A stretch of DNA of 59,308 nucleotides, from NCBI GenBank assembly GCA_028874335.1, contig JAPPJY010000058.1, positions 1 through 59,308 of the forward strand, written 5' to 3'. The notes beneath the pieces are model-generated. The model ran no database searches and was not told the origin of the DNA. It saw nothing but the letters and a program-made list of their open reading frames with translations. Numbering within the stretch: the first letter of the stretch is position 1; each line of letters starts with the position of its first letter. Source of the DNA: Gemmatimonadota bacterium (GTDB taxonomy: Bacteria > Latescibacterota > UBA2968 > GCA-2709665). Positions 23,066 through 32,015 of the stretch are shown here, in pieces. Both the position numbers and the translations under genes were made by a program.

Positions 23066-24223
23066 TCAGAGGTCGTCACCGGTCAGGATGTCCAGGTATT
23101 CGTGGTAGGAATAGTATCGACCACGCTGCCTGCCCGTGATTTCAGCAAGCACGGCGAGGCTTTCAAGTAATTCTATGGCCTTGCGGGCCGCTGGCGCCGT
23201 CAGTTCCAGCAACTCGCCAACCAATGCAACGTTGACAACCGGATGTGGCGGAAGGAGGTCGAGCAACCGAACCGCGGCGACGGTTGCGTGTTCGCTGGCG
23301 AGAAGCCGGCGGCGATCCCGTGCCACGACGGAATGAAGCGCCTCCGCGACACGAACACCATCTTCGGCGGCGTCACGCACACATCCCAGAAAATACGTGG
23401 TCCAGCCTTCCCAATCACCTTTGTCGCGAACGGCCGTCAACCGCGCGTAGTATTCCTGTTGACTGCGCCTGAACGCGAGGCTGAGGTACAGGAGCGGTCG
23501 GTCGAGAAGCCCCCAATGCTCAATCAATAGCGCGATCAACAGCCTGCCGATGCGACCGTTTCCGTCGAGAAACGGATGAGTTGTTTCGAATTGCGCGTGC
23601 GCAAGCCCAGCCCGCACCAGCGGCGGAAAATCGCTGTCTTCGTACAACCATCGTTCCAGCGCCGACAGAGCTTCAGGGACCTCTTCAGGGGGCGGCGGGA
23701 CGAAGTGGGCGTTACCGGGTCGGGTGCCGCCGATCCAGTTCTGCGACCGGCGTACTTCGCCGGGCCCTTTGCCTTCGCCTCGAACGCCCTGCATCAGGAT
23801 TCGGTGTGTGTCGCGAAGCAGGCGGATACTAAGAGGAAGTCCATCCGGGTCCGCGATCTGTTCTCGGGCATGCGCAAGCGCCTTTACATAGTTGCAAATC
23901 TCACGAACATCGTCGGGGAGTTCGCTTCGACCTGTGGCTTCAAAAGTAACGACGTCACGTAGCGTGGCCTGCGTCCCTTCAATCCGGGAGGTAATAACCG
24001 CCTCCTTGCGCACAAATCCGAATAGAAACCATTCGGTGCTGGGCACCATTACGCCCGCGATCCGGAGACGAGCAAGGGCCGCATCCGCCGCGTCGTGGAG
24101 TCCGATTGTCCGACCGTCAAATGCCAGCGGTGGATCGCCTGGCGGGAGCGGAAAAGGTACAAACGCTCGAACTTCCTCGCCGAGGGTGCTGACAATTCGA
24201 TATTGGCCGGTCACACGTAACAT
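23066..24223 (-). CDS. Fic-family protein with N-terminal inhibitory motif
   Basis: A 385-residue class II Fic protein, predicted to transfer AMP from ATP to a target hydroxyl. The active motif 'HPFLDGNGRIGR' (216-227) is intact. The inhibitory helix carries 'TSRIEG' (78-83), fitting [S/T]xxxE[G/N], so activity is autoinhibited in cis. The N-terminal Fic_N region and a C-terminal winged-helix-like part ('PPHPVVNVALVGELLELTAPAARKAIELLESL') that may bind DNA complete the architecture. The promoter is strong, with three copies of a 15-bp motif (24254-24338), consistent with autoregulation by the winged helix. Confidence 0.92.
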   Translation of the reverse strand: MLRVTGQYRIVSTLGEEVRAFVPFPLPPGDPPLAFDGRTIGLHDAADAALARLRIAGVMVPSTEWFLFGFVRKEAVITSRIEGTQATLRDVVTFEATGRSELPDDVREICNYVKALAHAREQIADPDGLPLSIRLLRDTHRILMQGVRGEGKGPGEVRRSQNWIGGTRPGNAHFVPPPPEEVPEALSALERWLYEDSDFPPLVRAGLAHAQFETTHPFLDGNGRIGRLLIALLIEHWGLLDRPLLYLSLAFRRSQQEYYARLTAVRDKGDWEGWTTYFLGCVRDAAEDGVRVAEALHSVVARDRRRLLASEHATVAAVRLLDLLPPHPVVNVALVGELLELTAPAARKAIELLESLAVLAEITGRQRGRYYSYHEYLDILTGDDL

Positions 24224-24253
24224 AGGAGGATAAACCGCCTTTCCTTTGTCGAA

Positions 24254-24338
24254 ATATTAAGAAATGATCGTATCTTTGTCAAGTATTTATGAAACGTTCG
24301 TTTCCTTATGTGGTCGTTACAATACGATCGTTTCCTTA
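24254..24338 (-). promoter_or_regulatory. fic promoter with three operator-like repeats
   Basis: Minus-strand TTGACA (24277-24282), 17-bp spacer, TAATAT (24254-24259). Upstream are two direct copies of TAAGGAAACGATCGT and TAAGGAAACGAACGT on the minus strand (24324-24338 and 24294-24308, 30 bp apart). An imperfect inverted copy (TAAGAAATGATCGTA, 24258-24272) lies in the spacer. Spacing of 30 bp, about three helical turns, suits cooperative binding. Confidence 0.65.
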
Positions 24339-24484
24339 AGGCCATGGCATTCTGAACACCGCTGCACGAAACGGAGAAACCCCGACGGGCGACGCCATCG
24401 GGGTCATTCAATCGTCTGAACGAATGTCGTTTGCAGTTCCGATTCAATGGAAATCGGTCGCGCAATTCTATGAAGTCTATTTCG

Positions 24485-25081
24485 TCAGGGTCTGAAAATC
24501 TGTCGCCAGACTGAAAGCGCGACCGATTCCAGTTCCGCAGCGGACCCGGCGTTTTCGATCACGAAGTCCGCGGCCTCAACCTTTTCGGACTCCGGCAGTT
24601 GACACGCCATCCGTTCCCTGACTTCCGCCTCCGTCAACCCCTTCCGCTCCATCGCCCGGTGAATCCGGACCGTCTCCGGCGCCGTGACGACCACCAGAAC
24701 GTCGCACAGCTCGTGGTGGTCCCCCCACTCCAGGATCAGGGCCGCATCGATCACCACCGGGCGTTCGGGATATTGTGCGAGCGCGCTCCGGGCGCGGTCC
24801 TTCAACTCTTCCACCAGCGTGGGCCAAACGATGGCGTTCAGGCGGTCCCGCGCCGCGTTTGACGCGAAAGCGCGCCTGCCCAGTTCCCGGCGAATCAGGA
24901 CGCCGTTTTCATCCAAAATACCCCTGCCGAATGCCTCTGTCAGCGACCGCAATACCGCCGGGTCGTCCACGGCCGCACGCCCCACCTCGTCCGCCTCGAT
25001 CACGACCCCGCCCTGCCGTTCGAAGACGTCGCAAACACGGCTCTTGCCGGCGCCGATGGCCCCTGTTACCCCAACGATCAC
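24485..25081 (-). CDS. coaE: Dephospho-CoA kinase
   Basis: Last enzyme of CoA synthesis; phosphorylates the 3'-hydroxyl of dephospho-CoA. The P-loop 'GAIGAGKS' is at 7-14. The CoaE signatures 'IEADEVGRAAV' and 'PVVIDAALILEWG' (related to the usual VPLLFE block) follow, and 'RMACQLPESEKVEAADFVIEN' matches the R-x-x-x-Q...ADxVI(D/E)N end motif. The 198-residue length is normal. The start overlaps the peptidase stop in ATGA, so it is the last gene of the hflK-hflC operon. Confidence 0.93.
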   Translation of the reverse strand: MIVGVTGAIGAGKSRVCDVFERQGGVVIEADEVGRAAVDDPAVLRSLTEAFGRGILDENGVLIRRELGRRAFASNAARDRLNAIVWPTLVEELKDRARSALAQYPERPVVIDAALILEWGDHHELCDVLVVVTAPETVRIHRAMERKGLTEAEVRERMACQLPESEKVEAADFVIENAGSAAELESVALSVWRQIFRP

Positions 25082-26019
25082 GTCCGGTCTCCGGAGCGGC
25101 GCACGCGGAGTCGGAGGCGCAGCGGCAACGCGTCTTCAGGCGATTCCTCATTCCATTGTTCGATAATCCGGCGGTTCCGGACGCGGACAGCGATGAATAC
25201 GCCGAGAACCAGCAGCGTCATATAGAACCACAGCGCCCCCGCCGATGTCAACAGGGCCGTTGCGCTGAACCGGCCCTCGGCGTATTCGGCCCACTCGCGT
25301 TCGAATTTGCGGGGCGTGAGTCCAGTGATCCGGTACAGTGCGACGTCGAACGCGGCGCCCGCGCGGAGCGATTCGACGATCTGCGCTACGGTGCCGGGAC
25401 CGCCCAGATGGATCAGGTACAGGACGGCCAGCAGGCTTTCGGTATAGGCCAGGCTCGCTTTTGAAGAAGAAAAACCGAGCACCCCATCGATTTCATCCAG
25501 CGGAATCAGTCCGCCGGAGAAAATCGCGTAGGAGAGCTCGGTGCTTTCCCGTAGCCGCCATTCCTGCGCGGCCCACATGGCCACGCCTTCGTCGAACCAG
25601 CGCGGCACGCGGGTGCGAGCCAACTGGTGAAGCAGAATATGCGATATCTCGTGCCGCGCGGTTTTCAGGACCTGTCCGCGCTGCCCCGGCAACAGGCGCA
25701 ACACCGCGATCCGTTCGGCGGGGAAGGCGCAACCCGCGCCCCAGTGGGGGATGAGTCCGCGGGTAACGGACTGAAAAAGCGCCTGTGAACCGGCCACGTA
25801 GACGATGATAGGGACGTCCTGCCCGCCGCCCAGCTTCCGCGCGACGTCAGATCTTGCGGAAATCAGCTCATCCAGCAGCACCCGCGCCGGCTCGCGATCG
25901 ATATCCTGAAATCGGAGCGTCAGTCCTTCCCGTTCGAGTCGTTCCCAGCCAGTGGCCGATACCGGCCGGCAGAGCAGGCAGACCACCCATATCAACGGGC
26001 AGAACCGCCGGACGTTCAT
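25078..26019 (-). CDS. Membrane-anchored gluzincin peptidase (peptidase MA-like)
   Basis: A 313-residue protein with a signal peptide (hydrophobic 8-21), a lumenal domain with zinc motif H123-E-I-S-H127 and a downstream glutamate in 'WFDEGVAMWAAQEW' (E144), and a single C-terminal transmembrane segment at about 258-280 followed by a basic, Arg-rich tail. The pattern HExxH...E fits the MA-like gluzincins. It lies between hflC and coaE with ATGA overlaps at both ends, so it is translated with the FtsH-modulating HflKC complex. A role in membrane-protein quality control is inferred. Confidence 0.8.
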   Translation of the reverse strand: MNVRRFCPLIWVVCLLCRPVSATGWERLEREGLTLRFQDIDREPARVLLDELISARSDVARKLGGGQDVPIIVYVAGSQALFQSVTRGLIPHWGAGCAFPAERIAVLRLLPGQRGQVLKTARHEISHILLHQLARTRVPRWFDEGVAMWAAQEWRLRESTELSYAIFSGGLIPLDEIDGVLGFSSSKASLAYTESLLAVLYLIHLGGPGTVAQIVESLRAGAAFDVALYRITGLTPRKFEREWAEYAEGRFSATALLTSAGALWFYMTLLVLGVFIAVRVRNRRIIEQWNEESPEDALPLRLRLRVRRSGDRT

Positions 26020-26876
26020 CGCCGTTTCCTGTTACCCAGATACTTGAAGAAGTCCGTGCGCAGGGGCAGCACGACCGTGGTCCCTTCGCCGAGTGTTTTT
26101 TCATAGGCTTCGAGGGTGCGCTGGAACTCGTAGAACCGCGGGTCTCTCTGGAATGCGCTCGCATAGATCGCCAGCGCTTCGGCATCCCCCTGGCCGCGGA
26201 TCAGCTGGGACTTCTGAAACGCATCGGACTTGATCCGCGTGACCTCCAGGTCGGTCTCCGCGCGGATCTTGAGGGCGGCTTCTTCGCCCTCGGCGCGATA
26301 CTCCTTGGCCTGCCGGGCGCGCTCGGCCCGCATCCGGTCGAATACGTTCTTCTTGTTCTCTTCGGGCAGATCGGCGCGTTTGACGCGCACGTCCACCACC
26401 TCCACGCCCAGTTCCGCGGCGTCCTGTCGCGACCGCGTCGTGACCATGTCCATAATCTCCCTGCGGTTCCCGGAGACGATCTCGTCCAGCGTCCGCCGGC
26501 CCAACTCCTCGCGGACCGCCGCGTAGATGATATCGTCCAGCCGGGACTGGGCGCCGCGAACCGTTTGCACGGACTTCAGGAATTTCAGCGGGTCGACAAT
26601 GCGCCACCTGGCGAAATTGTCGACGGTCAGGTTCTTCTTGTCCAGTGTGTAGATGGGCGCCGGATCCGCGTCGCTGTAGAGCAGACGATCGTCGAAGGAG
26701 TGAAGCCGCTCCACAAACGGCACTTTCCAGTGCAGGCCAGGGCTCTTGATGGTGCGTCTGGGTTCTCCCAGCCTGGTCACCACCACCTGTTCACGCTCGT
26801 CCACCGTGAACAGGACCGATTCGATGAGGAGACCCGCCAGCACGACCGCCACGATTGCCTTGATCAACGATTTCAT
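26016..26876 (-). CDS. hflC: HflC, SPFH-domain modulator of FtsH
   Basis: A 286-residue SPFH/band-7 protein. An N-terminal membrane anchor (about 5-25) is followed by 'TVDEREQVVVTRLGEPRRTIKSPGLHWKVPFVERLHSFDDRLL', and then by the characteristic 'ELGVEVVDVRVKRADLPEENKKNVFDRMRAER', a long coiled coil, and 'YASAFQRDPRFYEFQRTLEAYEK'. HflC forms a large periplasmic cage with HflK around FtsH. It starts two bases after the hflK stop and overlaps the peptidase gene in ATGA. Confidence 0.95.
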   Translation of the reverse strand: MKSLIKAIVAVVLAGLLIESVLFTVDEREQVVVTRLGEPRRTIKSPGLHWKVPFVERLHSFDDRLLYSDADPAPIYTLDKKNLTVDNFARWRIVDPLKFLKSVQTVRGAQSRLDDIIYAAVREELGRRTLDEIVSGNRREIMDMVTTRSRQDAAELGVEVVDVRVKRADLPEENKKNVFDRMRAERARQAKEYRAEGEEAALKIRAETDLEVTRIKSDAFQKSQLIRGQGDAEALAIYASAFQRDPRFYEFQRTLEAYEKTLGEGTTVVLPLRTDFFKYLGNRKRR

Positions 26877-26878
26877 AT

Positions 26879-27880
26879 TCAGTTTCCCCCTGCAGTCGCT
26901 GGTTGATTACTTCTAGCGGCCCTGGGCTGCAACTGCAGCATGTTCAGAAAACCGCTCCCCTTGCCGTCGGACTCCACCACGTATTTCTGAATACCCGGCA
27001 GGATCTTCTCCATGGTTTCCAGATAAAGCCTGACTTCGGTTACGTCTTTGGCCTTCCTGTACTCGGTCAACACCTCCAGGAATCGCTCCGCGTCACCCTG
27101 GGACCGCTTGACGCGTTCCACGGTATACGCCTCCGCCTCCCGTACCATCTTCTCCGCTTCGCCTCGGGCCCTGGGAATCACTTCGTTCCGATAGGCTTCA
27201 GCTTCGTTGCGAAGCCGCTCCCGGTCTTCCCGGGCGCTGGCGACGTCCTTGAATGCGTGGTCCACCTCGCGCGGCACCGAGACCGTCTGCAGCTTCACGT
27301 TCTCAACGTGCAATCCGATATCGTAGAGATTGAATACCTCTTTGACCTGTTCCTCGATCTCTCCCTGGATCTTGAATTTCCCTTCTGTGAGCGCTTCATC
27401 GATCGGCGATCGGCCCAGCACCTGCCGCAGCGCCGCTTCCACCACGCTCCGGACGGCGTGCACCTGGTCCGCGGCATTGAACAGATAGGCTTCAATGTCA
27501 CTGATCCGGTACTGAACGATCAGTTCCACGTTCACGATATTCTCGTCGCCGGTGAGCATGGACGCCTCCCTGGCCACGGGCTGATAGCGCGGCACCGGCT
27601 CAATGGCGACGGTCCGGAACCCGATCTCCACCCGCTTCACTTCGCTCACCCGTTCGATTTCCACCGACTCGATCGGCCACGGGATATGGTAGTGGATACC
27701 GGGCTCCTCCACGCCCATGGATTTGCCGAACCGCAACACCACCGCCTGTTCGGCCGGCTGCACGATGTAGATTCCGCTCAGCAGCCATAACAGGATCAGA
27801 ACGCCCAGACCGTAATAGACCAGTCGCGGGCTGAGGGACAGGTCGAAACTCGGCCGACCGGGGAAATCGTATTGTTGCAT
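26879..27880 (-). CDS. hflK: HflK, SPFH-domain modulator of FtsH
   Basis: A 333-residue band-7 protein, partner of HflC. A membrane anchor lies at about 18-38 ('LVYYGLGVLILLWLLSGIYIV'), followed by 'PAEQAVVLRFGKSMGVEEPGIHYHIPWPIESVEIERV', the SPFH core, and the coiled coil with 'AREDRERLRNEAEAYRNEVIPRARGEAEKMVREAEAY'. The N-terminal Gly-rich tail of many HflK proteins is short here (about 15 residues), and the C terminus ends 'SNQPATAGGN'. First gene of the hflK-hflC-peptidase-coaE operon. Confidence 0.94.
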   Translation of the reverse strand: MQQYDFPGRPSFDLSLSPRLVYYGLGVLILLWLLSGIYIVQPAEQAVVLRFGKSMGVEEPGIHYHIPWPIESVEIERVSEVKRVEIGFRTVAIEPVPRYQPVAREASMLTGDENIVNVELIVQYRISDIEAYLFNAADQVHAVRSVVEAALRQVLGRSPIDEALTEGKFKIQGEIEEQVKEVFNLYDIGLHVENVKLQTVSVPREVDHAFKDVASAREDRERLRNEAEAYRNEVIPRARGEAEKMVREAEAYTVERVKRSQGDAERFLEVLTEYRKAKDVTEVRLYLETMEKILPGIQKYVVESDGKGSGFLNMLQLQPRAARSNQPATAGGN

Positions 27881-27952
27881 AGAACAAACCCCTTGATGAA
27901 ATGGCTGGCGCCGAAATACCGCCGGAACGTAAGAATGCGGCGGGCGAACCTG

Positions 27953-28879
27953 CTATTGCTTCAGATAGTCACCGATTCGGTCCATCTGCTCGATGCCCCG
28001 CAGACAACACGTAACGCCGGCGACCCTGTTCGCGAACCGGGCGGCCGCCGGAACACTGCCGTTATTGAGATACGACCACGTAAAGCCCATCAGGAACGCG
28101 TCGCCGCATCCGGTCTCATCCACCGGATCATCCGCCGGCCGCGCCCGATAGTGTTGAACTTCCACGCCGCCGCGCCGATTTCTGACAACGGAATCCGCGC
28201 CGTCTTCGCCGCGCGTAATCAACAGCGCGCTCGTCCCGAGGTCCAGAACTTTCTCGCCGAATTCGCCGGCGGCCCCCGCGCTGCGCAGGGGCGCACCTGC
28301 GAGGAGACCGGCTTCATGTTCGTTCATCTGTACGATATCGGCGCAGGCCAACCACGCCTCCCAGCAGGGCGGCAGGCGAAAGAACCTGCGGCGGCGGCTG
28401 TCGATTCCCAGCGTCAGGCTGTGTACGTCCATCAGCACGAGACCGCGGGCTTCGCGGCGAAAGGCCCGCATCGTCTGCAGTTCAAGCTCCATCCCGGTGA
28501 TGAAATTGAAGCAGACCGCATCGCAGTCCAGAAATGGCCGTAGCCGCTCGACCGGCAGCGCGGGCACGCCGCCCAGGAGCGTCTCCTGCTTCCGGTTCCC
28601 GGAATCGTAGGTTAAAAAACAGTGGGGATTCCGTTCGGGTACGAACCGGACGCCATCCAGTTGCACGGACGCCCAGGAACCCAGAAGACGCCGAACCGCG
28701 TCTTCAACGTCTTTCCCCACGTTGCACACCGGAAAAATCTCGGCGGACCCTATCCGGTCCAGTGCCGCGATACTGTAAAGGATGCCGCCATAGCTTTCCG
28801 TGCGGGTCCCGTCGGGCGTACAAATCGTATCCCGGTTGATTGAACCGACCACCGCGATACGGCGCGCGTTTCCGGGCAT
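27953..28879 (-). CDS. PfkB-family carbohydrate kinase
   Basis: A 308-residue ribokinase-like sugar or nucleoside kinase. The N-terminal pattern 'IAVVGSINRDTI' and the C-terminal signature 'PVDETGCGDAFLMGF' (anion hole with catalytic Asp) are clear; 'ADIVQMNEHEAGLLAG' and 'LLITRGEDGADSV' match the family. The TGCGDAF variant replaces the more usual TGAGDAF. I choose the ATG at 28879 (GTGAGG seven bases upstream) over 28918. It is followed by hflK after 72 bases. The substrate is unknown. Confidence 0.88.
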   Translation of the reverse strand: MPGNARRIAVVGSINRDTICTPDGTRTESYGGILYSIAALDRIGSAEIFPVCNVGKDVEDAVRRLLGSWASVQLDGVRFVPERNPHCFLTYDSGNRKQETLLGGVPALPVERLRPFLDCDAVCFNFITGMELELQTMRAFRREARGLVLMDVHSLTLGIDSRRRRFFRLPPCWEAWLACADIVQMNEHEAGLLAGAPLRSAGAAGEFGEKVLDLGTSALLITRGEDGADSVVRNRRGGVEVQHYRARPADDPVDETGCGDAFLMGFTWSYLNNGSVPAAARFANRVAGVTCCLRGIEQMDRIGDYLKQ

Positions 28880-28990
28880 TGCCAACCTCACCGGGAGCAG
28901 TTTTTGAATGTACCACAAAAGCCCGAAGGTGTCAACCCCAAACCCCCTTTCAATGAAGCGCCCGGCGCCGCAAAACGATAGCGCTCCGCG

Positions 28991-31072
28991 TCACCCCGCG
29001 CGGTCGGGCGGCCCATCGAGGTTCACGGATTCGACGCGCCGGCGCAACGCGTTGTGGCGCTCGAGGTTTGGATCCTTTTCGAGAAGTTCAGCCGCTTCCT
29101 CCCGGGCCGACCGGACCAGGTCCACGTCACGGGTCAGGTCGGCGAAACGAAATTCAGGATACCCCGCCTGCCGGGTGCCGAAGATCTGTCCGGGCCCGCG
29201 GATCTTCAGGTCCATCTCCGCGATTTCGAAACCGTCGCCGGTGGCGGTCATGGCGTCCAGCCTCGCGCGCGCGTCCGGCGACAGGTCACCGTCCGGATCG
29301 GCGATCAGGATACAATACGAAACGTCGGCGCCGCGGCCCACGCGTCCCCTGAGCTGATGGAGTTGCGCCAGGCCGAACCGTTCGGCGTGTTCGACCATCA
29401 TCACCGTCGCGCCGGGAACGTCCACGCCCACTTCGATCACCGTGGTGGAGACCAGTACATCCAGTGAACCCTTCCGGAACGCGGCCATCACCGCCTCCTT
29501 CTCGGCGGGAGGGAGGCGGCCGTGAAGCAGCCCCAGCCTCAATCCCGACAACGCGCCGTTGCGCAATTCCTCGTATGCCGTGGCGGCGGCCCTGATGTCC
29601 CTGGCTCCGGAGTCATCGATTACGGGAAAGACGATATAGGCCTGACCGCCCGCAGAAACCTGTTCTTGCAGAAAACGATAGGCGTTTGGGCGGTTGGCCG
29701 CTGCACGCCATCCCGTCTTCACCGGTTGACGACCGGGAGGCAGCTCGTCCAGCACGGTAGCCTCCAGGTCCCCGTAGAGCGTCAGGGCCAGTGACCGCGG
29801 GATGGGCGTGGCCGTCATCACCAGGAGGTGGGCGCCGCCTTCCTTCTCCAGCAGTGCGGCCCGCTGCAGGACCCCGAACCGATGCTGCTCGTCCACGACC
29901 GCGAGACCGAGCCTGTCAAAAACCACGCCCTCGTGCAGGAGCGCGTGCGTACCGACCACCATCTGGACGCGACCCCAGGCCAGCCCTTGAAGGATCTCGC
30001 GTCGCTCACGTTGAGGTTGCCGACCCGTGAGCAGCGCGACCACCAGCCCCAGCGGGGCCGCAAGGGCCCGGATGGTCCGTGCGTGCTGTTCCGCCAGAAT
30101 CTCCGTCGGGGCCATCAGCGCCGCCTGGGCGCCGCCATCCACCGCCGACAGCATGGCCGCCGTTGCCACCAACGTCTTGCCCGACCCCACGTCGCCCTGC
30201 AACAGGCGGCGCATCGGCCTGGCGCGCGCCATATCCTCGCCGATCTCGGTCAACGCGCGGCGTTGCGCCCCGGTGGGTTCGAAGGACAACGTCCCCAGCA
30301 TTTTTTCGGTCAGCGGGCCCGCCGCAGGCAGAACGGGCCCCGATTTTTCACTTTGGAACGCCTGCAACGACCGAAGCCGCAGCTGGAAGTAAAGCAGTTC
30401 ATCGAACGCGAGCCTGCGCCTGGCCGCATCAACATCCGCCATTTCGTCCGGAAAGTGAAGTTTTCTCACGGCTTCGCCGAGCGAGAGCGCCCCGAACCGG
30501 TCCCTCATCGGGTCCGGCAACGGTTCCGGCAGGCGCACTTCTTCCAGCGCATGGTAGATGACGCGGCGCAGTGCGCGGCTGGTGAGGCGTTCGGCCTTCA
30601 TCCGCGCCGTCGTCGAATAGACGGGGATCACGCGCCCGGTATGGACCCGCGTTCCCTCTTCGCCATCCGAAATCACCTCCACGTCGGGGTGTACCATCTG
30701 CCGCTTGCGGCCAAACCGGGTCAACCTGCCCCCGACGGCAAGCAGGTCGCCGGACGAGAACGCCCGCCGAAGATATCGGTGACCTGAAAACCAGACGCAT
30801 TCCAGGGTTCCCGATTCGTCTTCCAGCACGAGAACAAACCGGGGCCGTCTGCCAGGCACCACGTTTCCGCCGCGAACCGAGGCGACGGCAGTGACCTCCG
30901 CGCCTGCCGGCAGCGCGGCGATGGCCGACTGGCGCGTACGGTCCACGTACCGGTACGGGAGAAAGAGAAGGAGGTCCGCGACGGTGGATATCCCAACCTC
31001 ACACAACAGTTCCTCCCGCTTCGCGCCCACGCCGCGCACGGCGCTCACCGGGACGTCGAGTTCGGGAAACAT
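28991..31072 (-). CDS. recG: ATP-dependent DNA helicase RecG
   Basis: A 693-residue monomeric helicase that reverses stalled forks and branch-migrates junctions. The N-terminal wedge OB domain contains 'LLFLPYRYVDRT'. Helicase motifs: 'RRLLQGDVGSGKTLVA' (Walker A), 'MAPTEILAEQH', 'LAVVDEQHRFGV' (DEQH), 'MTATPIPRSLALTLYGDLE', 'STTVIEVGVDVPGATVMMVEHAERFGLAQLHQLRGRVGRG'. The length and TRG-like end are typical. The ATG has GAGAGG seven bases upstream. It is monocistronic or leads toward the sugar kinase 110 bases downstream. Confidence 0.95.
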   Translation of the reverse strand: MFPELDVPVSAVRGVGAKREELLCEVGISTVADLLLFLPYRYVDRTRQSAIAALPAGAEVTAVASVRGGNVVPGRRPRFVLVLEDESGTLECVWFSGHRYLRRAFSSGDLLAVGGRLTRFGRKRQMVHPDVEVISDGEEGTRVHTGRVIPVYSTTARMKAERLTSRALRRVIYHALEEVRLPEPLPDPMRDRFGALSLGEAVRKLHFPDEMADVDAARRRLAFDELLYFQLRLRSLQAFQSEKSGPVLPAAGPLTEKMLGTLSFEPTGAQRRALTEIGEDMARARPMRRLLQGDVGSGKTLVATAAMLSAVDGGAQAALMAPTEILAEQHARTIRALAAPLGLVVALLTGRQPQRERREILQGLAWGRVQMVVGTHALLHEGVVFDRLGLAVVDEQHRFGVLQRAALLEKEGGAHLLVMTATPIPRSLALTLYGDLEATVLDELPPGRQPVKTGWRAAANRPNAYRFLQEQVSAGGQAYIVFPVIDDSGARDIRAAATAYEELRNGALSGLRLGLLHGRLPPAEKEAVMAAFRKGSLDVLVSTTVIEVGVDVPGATVMMVEHAERFGLAQLHQLRGRVGRGADVSYCILIADPDGDLSPDARARLDAMTATGDGFEIAEMDLKIRGPGQIFGTRQAGYPEFRFADLTRDVDLVRSAREEAAELLEKDPNLERHNALRRRVESVNLDGPPDRAG

Positions 31073-31328
31073 CGACCGGCCTCTCCTGATTGGACGGTGT
31101 TGAAGAGATACGCTGTCGGGCCGCTACAGGCGAACCGTGCGAATATAGCTATTCTATATATAGGCGTCAAGAAACCGCCTCCGTTTCCGGCGCATTGCGG
31201 CCGCATAAGGCGCATTTTCCTTGTTCCACGCCGATACGCGCCCTATCTTGCATCATGTCCTGCAACGCATTGCCCTGACTCGCGGGCGATTGCCGCGGAT
31301 TCGCCTCAAGCGCGCACGGAGGAAAACG

Positions 31329-32015
31329 ATGGAGTCCGGTTCCATTCATGAAGCCGCGAGCACCGGCGACCTCGACACACTGAAGAAGATTGTGGAGGAA
31401 CGCCCGGGGGCGGTCGACCAGGACGACAAGTTCGGATGGCGCCCCATCTTCCACGCCGGCCTGCGGCGCCGCCGCGAAGTCGTTCAGTACCTGATCGACC
31501 GCGGCGCCGACCTGGCGGCCCAGGACGGTTACGCGATACACTATGCCGCCGAAGTGCCCGACAACAAAGACGTCGTGTCGTTGCTGGTCACTTACGGCGG
31601 ACTCGACGCGCATACGAAACCGGGAAGCGAGGCCGCCCGGCAGTTCATCTACTCGGTTTTTCTGGCCAACGTCCAGCGGGTGGGCGCCATGCTTCGCGCC
31701 GATTCGCGGTTGGCGCGTGAACGGTACGCGCGCGGCGACACGGGACTGCACCACGCCTGTCGAAACGGCGACCTTGACATCGTCAGAAAGCTGGTCGACT
31801 ATGGCGCCGACGTCAATGCCACCACGGACAACGGGCACTTTCCCCTGTACTGCGCCGCCGGTCACGGACACGCGGAGACGACGCGATTTCTCCTGTCAAG
31901 CGGAGCGGATCCGGAAGCCGCGATGGCCGATGGCAAGACGGTCGCGGAGTGGTTGAGACAATACGCGGATCACGACCCGCGACTGAAGGCGTGTCTCGCA
32001 GTGCTGGAGGAGTGA
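31329..32015 (+). CDS. Ankyrin-repeat protein
   Basis: A 228-residue cytosolic solenoid without a signal peptide. About six ankyrin units can be seen, for example 'SIHEAASTGDLDTLKKIVEERP', 'WRPIFHAGLRRRREVVQYLIDRGADLAA', 'TGLHHACRNGDLDIVRKLVDYGADVNA' and 'GHFPLYCAAGHGHAETTRFLLSSGADPEA'. GGAGG lies just upstream of the ATG at 31329. It shares the 'ARGDxDLEAI..LVE' style with the larger ankyrin protein at 51571-53241. Partner unknown. Confidence 0.88.
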   Translation: MESGSIHEAASTGDLDTLKKIVEERPGAVDQDDKFGWRPIFHAGLRRRREVVQYLIDRGADLAAQDGYAIHYAAEVPDNKDVVSLLVTYGGLDAHTKPGSEAARQFIYSVFLANVQRVGAMLRADSRLARERYARGDTGLHHACRNGDLDIVRKLVDYGADVNATTDNGHFPLYCAAGHGHAETTRFLLSSGADPEAAMADGKTVAEWLRQYADHDPRLKACLAVLEE

